This document shows positions 9,029 through 18,486 of a stretch of DNA of 64,000 nt, one piece after another. The stretch covers positions 48,647-112,646 of the forward strand of contig JAFIFB010000092.1 of assembly GCA_020832285.1 (NCBI GenBank), given 5' to 3'. The first letter of the stretch is position 1. Every line of letters starts with the position of its first letter. This stretch comes from Balneolaceae bacterium. Its GTDB lineage: Bacteria; Bacteroidota; Rhodothermia; Balneolales; Balneolaceae. The notes beneath the pieces were generated by a model. It was given only the letters and a program-made list of their open reading frames with translations. It made no database searches and was not told the DNA's origin. A program made the position numbers and the translations under genes.

Positions 9029-10150
9029 GCAGATTCTGGTGTGGCGTTCATCATGAGATAAGCCTTCATGAATTCATCCAGCTCTCCATCCATGACTCCC
9101 TGCACGTCTGCTGTTTCGTGATCATTGCGATGGTCTTTCACCATATTATATGGGTGAAACACATAAGATCGGATTTGTGACCCCCATTCGTTACTGCCCT
9201 TGCTGTCTTCCAGCTTCTGTTTTTCCCTCTCTTTTATACTCTTCTCCAGTTCATAGACCTTTGATTTAAGCATTACTAAAGCTTTTTCACGGTTCTGAAG
9301 CTGTGAACGTTCCTGCTGGCATTCTGCCACCACGCGCTCTTCGGTACCGTCGCTCAGTTTCCCGGTCCAGATCAGTCGAACACCGGTTTCCACCTTGTTC
9401 ACATTCTGGCCGCCCGCACCGCTTGCATGAAATCTTTGTAATTCTATATCCGAATCATTCAGGTCAATTTCAATAGTATCATCGATAATGGGTGAAACAA
9501 ACACGGAACAAAAGGAAGTGTGCCTCCGCGAATTGCTGTCGAATGGAGAGATTCTTACCAGCCGGTGAACTCCACTTTCCGACTTTAGATAGCCGTAGGC
9601 ATCTTGTCCGCACACTTCAATGGTAGCACTTTTTAGTCCGGCTACATCACCATCCTGGTATTCCGCAACTGAGACTTTATAACCGCGCTTCTCGGCCCAC
9701 CGGGTATACATCCTGAAAAGCATTTCACCCCAGTCCTGGCTTTCCGTTCCTCCCGCACCGGGATTGAATGTAACAATAGCATCCCTGTGATCATCGGGAT
9801 CACTAAGCATATTCTGCAGCTCGAGATCTTTCAATAATTCTGTGAAGCGGGTGACTTCACCCTTAAGCTCTTCCTCCACATCTTCACCTTCTTCAAGAAA
9901 CTGGCGATATACATTAATGCTTTCCCTCAGTTCATCAAGATGATCCCATTTTTCAACAATAGTTTTTTCATTGTCCAGTTCACGCATAACTCCCTGTGCT
10001 TTGGAAGGGTCGTTCCAAAACTCCGGATCCTGCGTCTGCTCCTGGAGCTCTATAATTCGTACTTTTCTTCTGTCGTAGTCAAAGATACCTCCTGAGCGCA
10101 TTGAGGCGCTCAAAGAGGTTACTCAGTTTATCTGGTTGAATGCTGCTCAT
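9025..10150 (-). CDS. prfB: Peptide chain release factor 2 (programmed +1 frameshift)
   Basis: RF2 ends translation at UGA and UAA. The gene is split by the autoregulatory frameshift: a zero frame starts at ATG 10150 and reads 23 sense codons (MSSIQPDKLSNLFERLNALR...) to an in-frame TGA at 10081-10079, after which a +1 shift continues into the main frame at the DYDRRKVR segment, giving 374 residues. The slippery CTT TGA C is preceded by AGGAGG and TAT, exactly the known layout in which an internal Shine-Dalgarno sits 3 bases before CTT. The anticodon-like SPF tripeptide (VRISPFDSNSR) and GGQ (GAGGQNVNKV) identify RF2. It overlaps coaE by 4 bases. Confidence 0.96.
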
Positions 10151-10156
10151 AAAAAA

Positions 10157-10408
10157 TTATCTGTTCAATAGTTTAGCAAGAGCAAATCCGATCAGCAGGC
10201 CGCCAGCAAGAGCAATTCCCACTCCAGTTTCGGGATGCTGCTTTACATATTTTTTTGCCTGATCGTACTCTTTCTGGATATCACCCTGAAGTCTGTCGCT
10301 TTCAGACTTCAATCGTTTTCTGATGTCTTCGTATGTATTTTTGAGTTCTTCCTTCTCTTTTTGAAGAGCCTCTTTTAGTTCTTTTTCTTTTGCTTTCAGA
10401 TCTGCCAT
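10157..10408 (-). CDS. ElaB/YqjD (DUF883)-like membrane-anchored coiled-coil protein
   Basis: The 83-residue protein has about 55 residues of highly charged heptad-like helix (KEKELKEALQKEKEELKNTY...). Then comes YVKQHPETGVGIALAGGLL and a single C-terminal transmembrane helix ending in the basic KLLNR. This arrangement, with the H-P-x-x-G-V-G-I-A motif before a tail anchor, is that of the ElaB/YqjD/DUF883 family, whose members include inner-membrane proteins that bind stationary-phase ribosomes in enterobacteria. The specific function here is not known. It lies just 6 bp before the true prfB start, so it may share a transcript with prfB-coaE. Confidence 0.7.
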   Translation of the reverse strand: MADLKAKEKELKEALQKEKEELKNTYEDIRKRLKSESDRLQGDIQKEYDQAKKYVKQHPETGVGIALAGGLLIGFALAKLLNR

Positions 10409-10463
10409 GTTATTTACTCCTTAGTTAGTGTTTTAATGTATAATTGACGTTCAGTCTGTGGGA

Positions 10464-12239
10464 TTATGATCCCACGACCTGTTCTTTGTATTGTAACTCA
10501 TAGAGCTTTCGATAAATTCCACCTTCTTTCTCGATCAGTTCTTGATGAGGGCCGGTTTCTCTAATTTCTCCTTTGTGCATAACCAGGATTCTATCAGCTC
10601 CCTGAATCGTCGAAAGCCTGTGCGCAATCACAATGGAGGTTCTCCCCTTCATCATCCGCTCACAAGCTTTTGCTACAAGCTCTTCGGTTTCCGAATCCAC
10701 ACTTGATGTGGCTTCATCTAAAATTAAAATTTTTGGATCATAAACCATAGCCCTTACGAAACAAATTAATTGCCTCTGTCCCATTGACAACGAAGCACCG
10801 CGCTCCCGCAAAATATAATCGTAGCTTCCGGGAAGCTTTTTAATAAAATGATGCGCTTCCACCTCTTTTGAGGCTTTAATTACCTGTTCCCTGGTAATGT
10901 TATCGTTGCCGAGGGTAATATTGTCGTGAACAGTACCTGAAAATAGTGCATTATCCTGTAATACCAGTCCAAAGTTCGATCTCAGCTCTTTTAACGAAAG
11001 ATCTTTAATATTGATCCCATCTAATAAAATTTCTCCTTTCCGGATATCGTAATAACGCAATAACAGATTGATAAGTGTGGATTTTCCTGCACCGGTCGCT
11101 CCCACAACAGCAAGCAGTTCACCGGATTCGGCTGTAAATGATACATTTTTAATGATCTGTTCCTGATCTTCGTTGTAGCGAAAATCAACATTCCTGAACT
11201 CTATTCTGCCGGATATTTTTCCAGGGGATACCGGATTCTTGGTTTCAATGACTTTATTTGGGGTATCCAGTACGTTAAATATCCGTTCGGAAGATGCCAG
11301 GGCAGATTGCAGGGTATTATATTTTTCTGAGAGCCCTCGAATAGGGTTAAAAAACTGGCGCACATATTGTATAAATGCCAGAAGAACACCAAAGGTCACC
11401 TGGTCCATCAGTGCGCGTGCGCCCCCATACCAAACCACAAGGGCCATTGCAAGACTGGCCAGTACTTCCACCAGCGGCCAGAATATTGAAAAGTAAAAGA
11501 TTGTTTTCAGATGGGCATTGCGATGATCGGCATTAATGGATTCAAAACGTTCTTTCTGTTTTTCTTCCCTGTTAAAGAGCTGTACAATGGCCATGCCGCT
11601 GATGTGTTCCTGCACAAACGAGTTTAATCTTGCAATCTGATCCCGGACATTCAAAAAAGCCACTCTCACCTTTCCCTTGAACCAGAATGTGGCATAAAAC
11701 AGTAAGGGAAGCACCAGAATGGCAATAATGGTCAGTTCCCAGCTCATCACAAGCATAAAGTAGAGAATGAAAAATATCCTGAACAGATCGCCGATCATGT
11801 TAACGATACCATCAGACAGCAGCTCGCTCAGTGCTTCAATATCACTTGTGGTCCTCGTGATAAGCCGTCCGATGGGATTTTTATCAAAAAACTGGACGTG
11901 AAGAGACTGTATTTTTTCAAAAACAGAATTTCGCAGGCTAAATAGCACACCCTGACCAAACCACCGCGTGATGTAGGTATTCAGAATTAGTATTACAAAC
12001 TCACCGAGCAGTGCAAAGCCAAGCAAGAAAATAATCCAGATAAGCCCGTCAACATCGCCAATGGCAATGTAATCGTCCACAGCCACCTGTGTGAGCTTGG
12101 GCCTCACCGTTCCGAGGAAAGCGGCAGCGAGGGTAAGTATGATGGCAAAAACCGCCCACCAACGATAAGGTTTAAAGAAGTAATAAAGCCGCCGAATCAG
12201 TACAGAATCGGCGGCTTCAGTTTTTTTTTGTTGACTCAA
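10464..12239 (-). CDS. Heterodimeric-type ABC exporter half, catalytically complete subunit
   Basis: A 591-residue ABC half-transporter with an N-terminal six-helix membrane domain (about 25-320) and a C-terminal ATPase. Visible motifs: Walker A GATGAGKST (about 379-387), Q-loop LVLQDNALFSGT, signature LSMGQRQLI (about 483), Walker B with catalytic Glu ILILDEATSSVD (about 501), and H-loop AHRLS. The variant signature LSxGQRQL plus an intact Glu is typical of the BmrD/TM288/LmrD side of heterodimeric multidrug or lipid exporters. The partner with a degenerate site is encoded at 13543-15342, separated by the RNase Z gene. Substrate cannot be told from sequence. Confidence 0.9.
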   Translation of the reverse strand: MSQQKKTEAADSVLIRRLYYFFKPYRWWAVFAIILTLAAAFLGTVRPKLTQVAVDDYIAIGDVDGLIWIIFLLGFALLGEFVILILNTYITRWFGQGVLFSLRNSVFEKIQSLHVQFFDKNPIGRLITRTTSDIEALSELLSDGIVNMIGDLFRIFFILYFMLVMSWELTIIAILVLPLLFYATFWFKGKVRVAFLNVRDQIARLNSFVQEHISGMAIVQLFNREEKQKERFESINADHRNAHLKTIFYFSIFWPLVEVLASLAMALVVWYGGARALMDQVTFGVLLAFIQYVRQFFNPIRGLSEKYNTLQSALASSERIFNVLDTPNKVIETKNPVSPGKISGRIEFRNVDFRYNEDQEQIIKNVSFTAESGELLAVVGATGAGKSTLINLLLRYYDIRKGEILLDGINIKDLSLKELRSNFGLVLQDNALFSGTVHDNITLGNDNITREQVIKASKEVEAHHFIKKLPGSYDYILRERGASLSMGQRQLICFVRAMVYDPKILILDEATSSVDSETEELVAKACERMMKGRTSIVIAHRLSTIQGADRILVMHKGEIRETGPHQELIEKEGGIYRKLYELQYKEQVVGS

Positions 12240-12266
12240 CTGATCCTTCGTTTAATCCGACCGGTT

Positions 12267-13475
12267 TTAAAAACGGTCGAAGTTATCGAAAGGAGTTCTT
12301 GGGGTAATATGTTTTGGAGCCCTTGAACTTCCTCTGTTATCGTTGTTGTCATTATTTCTTCGTTCAGGCCGTTTTCTTCTGCGTTCACCGGAATCATCAC
12401 GGCTTCGGCTTCTTCGTTCAGGAGAACTCTTTCTTTTCCTGAAGCGTTTACCGCTGCTCTTATCGGATTTCCTTCGTTTGGGCTTACTCGATGAAGAAGA
12501 CTTATTGTCATCCACCTCCTTAATAAACACTTTCTGCTGAACTATGCCTTTTTCCTGCGACGGATTGGTATATATTGGGCGAAGTTCCGTGGCAAGCCAT
12601 GCGGGGAAAAACTTGGCCCTTGCCTCCCGCAGTAACACAAACGGGTTGGTGTATCGCGCAGAAAAATGGCCTATCACCAGAAGTTTTGTCTGTGCTTCAT
12701 TGGCAACCCGCGCTGCATCGCCCGATGTGGAGTGTCCTGTTTCGGCAGCTTTCTCGGCCAGAGACTCACTAAATGTAGCTTCGTGATACAGGATATTGGT
12801 GTTCATTGCCAGTTTTACTGCATTGGGACAATACTTTGTATCCGTAATGTAGGCAAAACTGTCGCCGGGACGGGGATGTCCTACGATATCGTATGATTTT
12901 ACTATAGTTCCGTCTTCAAGTTCAAGATCTTCACCAGCTTTGAGAGCTTTAAACTGCTCATCTTCGGTAATGCCAAGCGATTGAGCTTTATCGGCATCTA
13001 CCTTACCCGGTTTATCTTTTTCCTGGAAACGGAAACCCATACAAAATGAAGTATGGTTCAGCGGACGCGCTTCCACATAATATTCTTCTTCATCCACCAC
13101 CTTTTGAGACTCAAAATCTTCTTTGACTTCAACAAATTTAAGGTCGAAATTCAGATCGATATTCGCGAAATTAAGATTCCATTCCACGAATTTTTTAATT
13201 CCTTTCGGTCCCACGATTGTAAGTGCTTTCTCCCGTCTTTGTAATTGAAGGGTTGAAATAAGTCCCAACAAGCCTGAAAAATGATCAACATCAAAATGGC
13301 TGATGAAGATATTTTCTATTTTAGAGCGTTTTAAGCCGGCCTGTAACATCCGCATTTGAGCATTTTCACCGCAATCGAAAAGGTGAACATCACCTTCCCG
13401 CCAAAGTGCAACGGATGGTAAATGTCTGACTGCTGTTGGTGTTGCTGATGCAACACCCAAGGGTACAATAATCAT
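12267..13475 (-). CDS. rnz: Ribonuclease Z-like metallo-beta-lactamase protein with basic tail
   Basis: The first 320 residues follow RNase Z (tRNA 3'-end endonuclease): an FDCGENAQMRML segment, the metal site after NIFISH, then NHTSFCMGFRF, YITDTKY, LYHEATF and VIGHFSARY in family order. The second metal ligand looks changed: the usual HxHxDH is HxDxDH here (His60, Asp62, Asp64, His65). A tail of about 75 residues is extremely basic and serine/arginine-rich (KPKRRKSDK, RKRKSSPERRSRSRDD), not part of the classical enzyme and perhaps RNA-binding. The gene lies 27 bp upstream of one ABC half-transporter and 67 bp downstream of the other. The alternative is a related MBL hydrolase of unknown substrate. 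Confidence 0.8.
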   Translation of the reverse strand: MIIVPLGVASATPTAVRHLPSVALWREGDVHLFDCGENAQMRMLQAGLKRSKIENIFISHFDVDHFSGLLGLISTLQLQRREKALTIVGPKGIKKFVEWNLNFANIDLNFDLKFVEVKEDFESQKVVDEEEYYVEARPLNHTSFCMGFRFQEKDKPGKVDADKAQSLGITEDEQFKALKAGEDLELEDGTIVKSYDIVGHPRPGDSFAYITDTKYCPNAVKLAMNTNILYHEATFSESLAEKAAETGHSTSGDAARVANEAQTKLLVIGHFSARYTNPFVLLREARAKFFPAWLATELRPIYTNPSQEKGIVQQKVFIKEVDDNKSSSSSKPKRRKSDKSSGKRFRKRKSSPERRSRSRDDSGERRRKRPERRNNDNNDNRGSSRAPKHITPRTPFDNFDRF

Positions 13476-13542
13476 TGTTTTCTCCCGGTTGTGTTTTTAT
13501 GGGCTTTTGCCGTTCAAACAAAAGGTCCCCGTGTTTTTGTTT

Positions 13543-15342
13543 TTATATTTGAGCCAATTCTTGTTCGAGTAATTGTTTACGATACATGTCGGTGTAACGT
13601 CCTTTACCTTCGATTAATTCGTTATGAGTTCCTTCCTCTACTATGCAACCATTTTCAATATAAAAAATTGTATCGGCGTTCTTAACCGTAGAAATTCTGT
13701 GCGAAATCATGATTGCGGTTTTATGAGCCAGCTTTACACGTAAATGTTCTAAAATGGCATCTTCAGTTTTTGTATCAACCGCACTTAAAGAATCATCGAA
13801 AATAACGATTGAGGGCTCTTTTATCATTGCCCTGGCAATGGCCGTTCGTTGTTTTTGTCCACCTGAGAGAGTAATGCCTCTTTCACCTACAAGTGTCTCA
13901 AATTTTTTCTCAAAATCCAAAATATTCTCTAAAACCTGGGCATTTTCTGCAGCTTCTTCAATCTCTTCTATAGAGGGTTCCTCACGCCCAAAGGCGATGT
14001 TCTCTTTAATCGTGGTTGAAAACAAAAATGTTTCCTGCGGAACATAGCCTATCGATCTCCTTAGATGAGTCAAATTCCACTCTTTTATATTTTTCCCGTC
14101 AATCAGTACTTCCCCTTCAGTTGAATCAAAAAGCCGGGGTATCAGATTCACCAGTGTGGTTTTACCCGACCCGGTTCGTCCAACAAATGCAATGTTACTC
14201 CCTGCCTTAATTTTAAAACTTACATTTTTTAATGCATATTCATCTGAACCGGGATATTTAAAGCTCACATTTCTGAATTCGATATCTCCTTTAATATGCG
14301 GCAGCCCGGAAACTTCCGGATCTTTGTCTTCAATTTCCAATGGTTCGTTCAGCATCGAATCAATCCTTTCCCAGGAAGCCAGTGATTTTTGAAGTGTGTT
14401 TACCGTATAACCCAGTGATGCCACCGGCCAGGTAAGATAAGCGACATAAATTACAAACTCTGCAATGTTTCCAACCGTAATCAGTCCGTCAATAACCATA
14501 ATACCACCACGCCATACAACAATAACTACTGATATACCGATCAACAGATTCAGTGTGGGATGAAAAAGAGATTCAACGAGGTCTAATCTGAGCTTTTTAT
14601 TCCGGTATTCGTCACTTTCTTTCTCGAACCTTTTCTGCTCGTAATCGGTGCGATTATAAGCTTTGATCAGGCGAATACTGCTAAATGTTTCCTGTGCCCT
14701 GCCAGCAATCCTGGAATACTGTTCCTGGATAATCAGCTGATATTTATTGATGAAACCACTGACCCAATAGGCAAATGCAGAGAGGAACGGAAGTGGCAGC
14801 AGTGCCCAGAAGGTGAGTACCGGATTTACGATTAGCATCATTGTAATAATAAAACCTGCTCTTGTGAAAGTGTTCACGGTATACATCAATACTGGCCCAA
14901 AATACTCCCGCACACGGGCAACATCTTCGGTGGCACGAACATAAATTTCCCCTGTCCGGTTTTCCGCAAAATAACGCTGCGGAAGACGGAGCAGTTTATC
15001 CATGATTTTGTTCCGGATATCGAACTCAATTTTACGAGAGCTAACAATCAGCGTCTGCCGGGTTGCAAACAACAACACCCCGTAAAGTACTACCGTACCA
15101 ATAAGCAGAAATGAGTTCCAGGCGAGAATCGCACCGGCCTCACTATGGAACAATATATTGAAAAGTGAATCGAATTCTCCCTGGTACTGCTCACCGAGAT
15201 TCTCAACCTGGTCCATCGTATCACGAATCAAAACAGGTATCCATATCAAAAAGAAGTTGGCTCCTGTCAGGAACAAAGCCCCCAGAAGGATGATCCCTTT
15301 GTATTTTCGTAAATACTTATTTAACTCTTTTATGGAGTCCAC
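13543..15342 (-). CDS. Heterodimeric-type ABC exporter half, degenerate-site subunit
   Basis: A 599-residue half-transporter: membrane domain about 15-330, then the ATPase with Walker A GRTGSGKTT (about 387), Q-loop YVPQETFLFSTT, canonical signature LSGGQKQR (about 490) and H-loop SHRIS. In Walker B the catalytic Glu is replaced by Asp (IVIFDDSLSAVD, about 509). That Asp is the hallmark of the BmrC/YheI/TM287 subunit of heterodimeric exporters, which pairs with a subunit carrying the intact Glu; such a partner is encoded at 10464-12239. A two-gene exporter operon interrupted by rnz is the likely arrangement. Confidence 0.9.
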   Translation of the reverse strand: MDSIKELNKYLRKYKGIILLGALFLTGANFFLIWIPVLIRDTMDQVENLGEQYQGEFDSLFNILFHSEAGAILAWNSFLLIGTVVLYGVLLFATRQTLIVSSRKIEFDIRNKIMDKLLRLPQRYFAENRTGEIYVRATEDVARVREYFGPVLMYTVNTFTRAGFIITMMLIVNPVLTFWALLPLPFLSAFAYWVSGFINKYQLIIQEQYSRIAGRAQETFSSIRLIKAYNRTDYEQKRFEKESDEYRNKKLRLDLVESLFHPTLNLLIGISVVIVVWRGGIMVIDGLITVGNIAEFVIYVAYLTWPVASLGYTVNTLQKSLASWERIDSMLNEPLEIEDKDPEVSGLPHIKGDIEFRNVSFKYPGSDEYALKNVSFKIKAGSNIAFVGRTGSGKTTLVNLIPRLFDSTEGEVLIDGKNIKEWNLTHLRRSIGYVPQETFLFSTTIKENIAFGREEPSIEEIEEAAENAQVLENILDFEKKFETLVGERGITLSGGQKQRTAIARAMIKEPSIVIFDDSLSAVDTKTEDAILEHLRVKLAHKTAIMISHRISTVKNADTIFYIENGCIVEEGTHNELIEGKGRYTDMYRKQLLEQELAQI

Positions 15343-15510
15343 ATCAATGGATGAAGTGAGAGGCGCTTAGAATATGATTTATAAACTATTAAACGGATTC
15401 CACCATTCATTTATGGTTTGATAACATTTTTAAATAATCTGATGATTACCCGTATAAATCATCTCGTCGTGCTCAGTTTTATATCTGATAGTTAACTATA
15501 TGCTTTCATC

Positions 15511-16551
15511 TCATTTATCGAATTTTTTCAGCCAGTCTTTGGCAAGCCGGTACCCTGAGAGGTATGCATTGTCAATGGTGTTTCCTTTATAATAATCACC
15601 GATCAGGGCAAGTGGTGCGTCTTCATCTTCCAGCTCAAAGTAGAAATGGTCTCCAATAACTTTTTTTGCCCGGCTGTAGCGCCAAAAATGGAGTTGCTGC
15701 CACTCAGCATCCGAAACAAATCCTCCAGTTATCTTAGTGAATTCGCCCAGCATTTCACGGATCACTGTTTCGCGGTCACTTTTTTGGTGTTTTCGGGTAA
15801 ATGATTCATTAGCCTGTATTACAAACGACGTTTCACCGGCATCATCTCGTTTCGACCTTTCATTTGATATAAAATCCAGAATACTGTTCACACAAACAAT
15901 CCCTTCCCATTCCGGGGATGGAGCATCACCATAGCCTGCCATCAGAGAAAATGCCGGACGATATTGAACTTCATCAATCTTCCGGACAATCTTCAGTGTA
16001 TTTACTTCATCAATTGTGCTGTTTAAAATTCCGTAAGCCTGAGGAGCCGGCATGGCAATAATCACAGCATCTACACCCACGGCTTCACTGCTGGTTAAGT
16101 TGATCATCCAGGAACGTTTGCGAGTGCGGTTTGTCCCAAAATAGGTCAGCCCCCCAACCCGGGTATTGGTGCGCACATCTACCCAGCGGCCCAGGTACTT
16201 TCCGATCGCATTCATCCCGTTAACAGATGTAAATAGAGTTGAATTTGATTCATTTGGATTGCGGTTCAATAAATTTTCTCCGTCGAAGCCGGAAAAGTTC
16301 TTTCCCCAAACCCGGATCAGATTTTTCTCAAGCAGCTCTGCAGCGAATTCTTTGAATTCTGCTGATTCGGCTTTGAAATAAGGAAGTCCGTGGTCAAGTT
16401 TTTCATTTAGATCTTTCCCGGCATAACGGGTAGCCATACGCCCGCCGTAACCCCTACTCTTTTCAAAGATTGTAACTTCATGTCCCGCTTTTGCCAGGAG
16501 CCTGCCCGCAGTCAGTCCGGATATTCCCGCTCCAATAATGCCAATGACCAT
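15511..16551 (-). CDS. Renalase-like FAD/NAD(P)-dependent oxidoreductase
   Basis: The 346-residue protein begins with a Rossmann dinucleotide-binding motif, GIIGAGISGLTAGRLLAKAG, followed by EKSRGYGGRMATR, the GGR-type motif of the amine-oxidase/renalase group (COG3380). A second FAD-contact segment is VIIAMPAPQAYGIL, and the C-terminal LALIGDYYKGNTIDNAYLSG contains the family GD motif near the flavin. Bacterial renalase-like proteins oxidise isomeric forms of NAD(P)H, but substrates of this branch are mostly untested. The gene stands alone on the minus strand with no obvious partners. Confidence 0.8.
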   Translation of the reverse strand: MVIGIIGAGISGLTAGRLLAKAGHEVTIFEKSRGYGGRMATRYAGKDLNEKLDHGLPYFKAESAEFKEFAAELLEKNLIRVWGKNFSGFDGENLLNRNPNESNSTLFTSVNGMNAIGKYLGRWVDVRTNTRVGGLTYFGTNRTRKRSWMINLTSSEAVGVDAVIIAMPAPQAYGILNSTIDEVNTLKIVRKIDEVQYRPAFSLMAGYGDAPSPEWEGIVCVNSILDFISNERSKRDDAGETSFVIQANESFTRKHQKSDRETVIREMLGEFTKITGGFVSDAEWQQLHFWRYSRAKKVIGDHFYFELEDEDAPLALIGDYYKGNTIDNAYLSGYRLAKDWLKKFDK

Positions 16552-16971
16552 CTTTATTAATAAAAATTTCTTTAGTTAGCTGATTGATTCTTTCAACGTT
16601 CTGAAGTTAATGAACTATTCGCTCTACTTCCTGAATTTTTTTAAAACACTGTATGCTTGCTCTGCCATTAACCCGGATAATTCACCAAGAGATTTTTTTC
16701 TCAGCAAGGTCCTGCAACGCTATCCACTACGTTAAAACTTCGAGGATCAGGAAAGCTTCGCCGGTCAGGCGATGAACCTTGCACGGTTGCTCTCTCCGTA
16801 GCTTTATGCGAAGGAGAGCCATTTTAGATACTGTCATGGTCATACCTTTAACAAAAGCAGAGGGTAAAACCTCACAGAACAACAGGTTTTATTTGAAGAC
16901 TCCACTTGTAAATATTACAGTAATATATATCATTAATTTGGACTTAACATGCTTACTGTTAGATATCCGGG
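16552..16971. other. Intergenic region with degenerate repeat
   Basis: A 420-bp gap. The only recognisable structure is the degenerate repeat at 16701-16790, listed separately; I see no gene or terminator in the rest. Confidence 0.4.
16701..16790 (+). repeat. Degenerate 90-bp intergenic repeat, copy 1
   Basis: This stretch matches the reverse complement of 25702-25793 over about 90 bp. Shared blocks include CTCAGCAAGG, CCACTACGT, AAAACTT, GAGG.TCAGG, GCTTCGC, GAAC and TTGCACG. The copies are clearly diverged (several substitutions and small indels), so this is an old dispersed repeat and not a recent duplication. It has no open frame. Confidence 0.6.
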
Positions 16972-18339
16972 TTAAAGCTTGTACAAGTGCACTTTAGGCT
17001 CAGCTGCTTTCTTGTCAAGAAGTGCAGGCCAGTAGGCCACCACTTCACTCGCCTTAGGTCGCCCTCCGGCAAAACCTGTAACACCACTGGGTCCGGTTAA
17101 AATGAGGGGAGCAATCTCTTTTCCGAAACGGTCGAGATCCTCTTTTGAGTCACCGTGAACGGAAATTCGCATCTGGACTTCATTCAGATCACCCCGCTCT
17201 TTTTTCAGCTCGGCAGGATCTTCATTGCATGCGTTAACCCCCACAAACTCAATGTTGACGTCTCTGAAAGTAATACCCAGATTTTCCGCCCGCCTGAGAA
17301 GTATATCTCCGGCAGTTTTCGCTTTTTTAAGGGCATCGGGCCAACAATACACCAAGGTTGACGAGAGTTTAAATCCGTCGATATAACTGGCTGAAATTTT
17401 ATATGTGGGAGTTTCGGGACGGCCTTTAATCCCCCAAACCTTCACCCGGTTTTTCTTTTCCTGTTTGAGCTGAACGGATGTAAAATCGGCAATACAATCT
17501 GGGGTAATGTACTCAGAGGGATTCCCGATTTCGTATAAAAGCTGCTCTTTTACTGTCATCTCCGAAACCAGTCCGCCAGTACCTTCGTGTTTGGTCACAA
17601 AAAAGCTTCCATCGGGATATGCCTCTATGATCGGGAAACCAATATTTGCAAGGTTGTTAACCGTTTCCCAATCGGTAAAATTGCCTCCCGAGACCTGTCC
17701 ACCACACTCAATAATGTGACCGGCAATCGTTCCCGCCGCCATAAGGTCGTAATTCTCAAAGTCCCACTCAAATTCGTAAATCATCGGTGCAAGGGTAAGT
17801 CCGGTATCCGTCACTCTGCCTGTGATGATAATATCCGCTCCTTTTTCCAGCGCTTGCACTACCGGCCTGCTCCCGAAATAGACATTGGCGCTGAGCAGAT
17901 CCTTTTTCACTGTCTCAATTGGATCGCCGCTTTCCATATTTTTAAGCAGATGGCCTTCTGAAATTAAGCTGTCGAGATCCGGAAGAATATTATCTCCATC
18001 TACCACTGCCACGGTGATGCCACTGTATCCGGCTTTTTGAGCTACATCCAGTATAGCATCCTTGCAGGCTGACGGATTCACTCCCCCTGCATTCGAAATC
18101 ACCTTCACCCCGTCATGTTTGATCTCACCAAGTACTGCCTCAATCACATCCACAAAATCGCGGGCGTAACCATGCTTTTCGTTACGCATTCGCTGTTTCT
18201 GCATGATCGACATCGTTACTTCGGCAAGATAATCCATCACCAAATAATCTATTTTTCCCTTTTTTACCTGATTAATGGGAGCATTGGGCAGATCACCCCA
18301 AAAACCCTGTCCTGATGCAATTTTGATGAACTCTTTCAC
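16972..18339 (-). CDS. AtuA-like acyclic terpene utilisation family protein (DUF1446)
   Basis: The 455-residue protein matches the DUF1446/AtuA family throughout. It has the opening GQGFWGDLPNAPINQ, then IDYLVMDYLAEVTMSIMQKQ, NAGGVNPSACKDAI, DIIITGRVTDTGLTLAPMIYE and the C-terminal VTGFAGGRPKASEVVAYWPA. AtuA was named from citronellol/geraniol degradation in Pseudomonas, but most members occur outside that pathway and the enzymatic role is unclear. No terpene-degradation genes flank it. A short-chain dehydrogenase lies 147 bp upstream on the same strand and could act with it. Confidence 0.85.
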   Translation of the reverse strand: MKEFIKIASGQGFWGDLPNAPINQVKKGKIDYLVMDYLAEVTMSIMQKQRMRNEKHGYARDFVDVIEAVLGEIKHDGVKVISNAGGVNPSACKDAILDVAQKAGYSGITVAVVDGDNILPDLDSLISEGHLLKNMESGDPIETVKKDLLSANVYFGSRPVVQALEKGADIIITGRVTDTGLTLAPMIYEFEWDFENYDLMAAGTIAGHIIECGGQVSGGNFTDWETVNNLANIGFPIIEAYPDGSFFVTKHEGTGGLVSEMTVKEQLLYEIGNPSEYITPDCIADFTSVQLKQEKKNRVKVWGIKGRPETPTYKISASYIDGFKLSSTLVYCWPDALKKAKTAGDILLRRAENLGITFRDVNIEFVGVNACNEDPAELKKERGDLNEVQMRISVHGDSKEDLDRFGKEIAPLILTGPSGVTGFAGGRPKASEVVAYWPALLDKKAAEPKVHLYKL

Positions 18340-18486
18340 AAAACCTCCAATTGTTTCTGAAATAACCTCATTTCGAATATCGTAAAAAGATCGGAGAAAT
18401 GAATGCTGGCAATGAGCTTTGAACCATTATGAAATCATTAATGCCAAACACAAAACTGAGATTGAGCAGCCTGATCTGAAAGCCCA

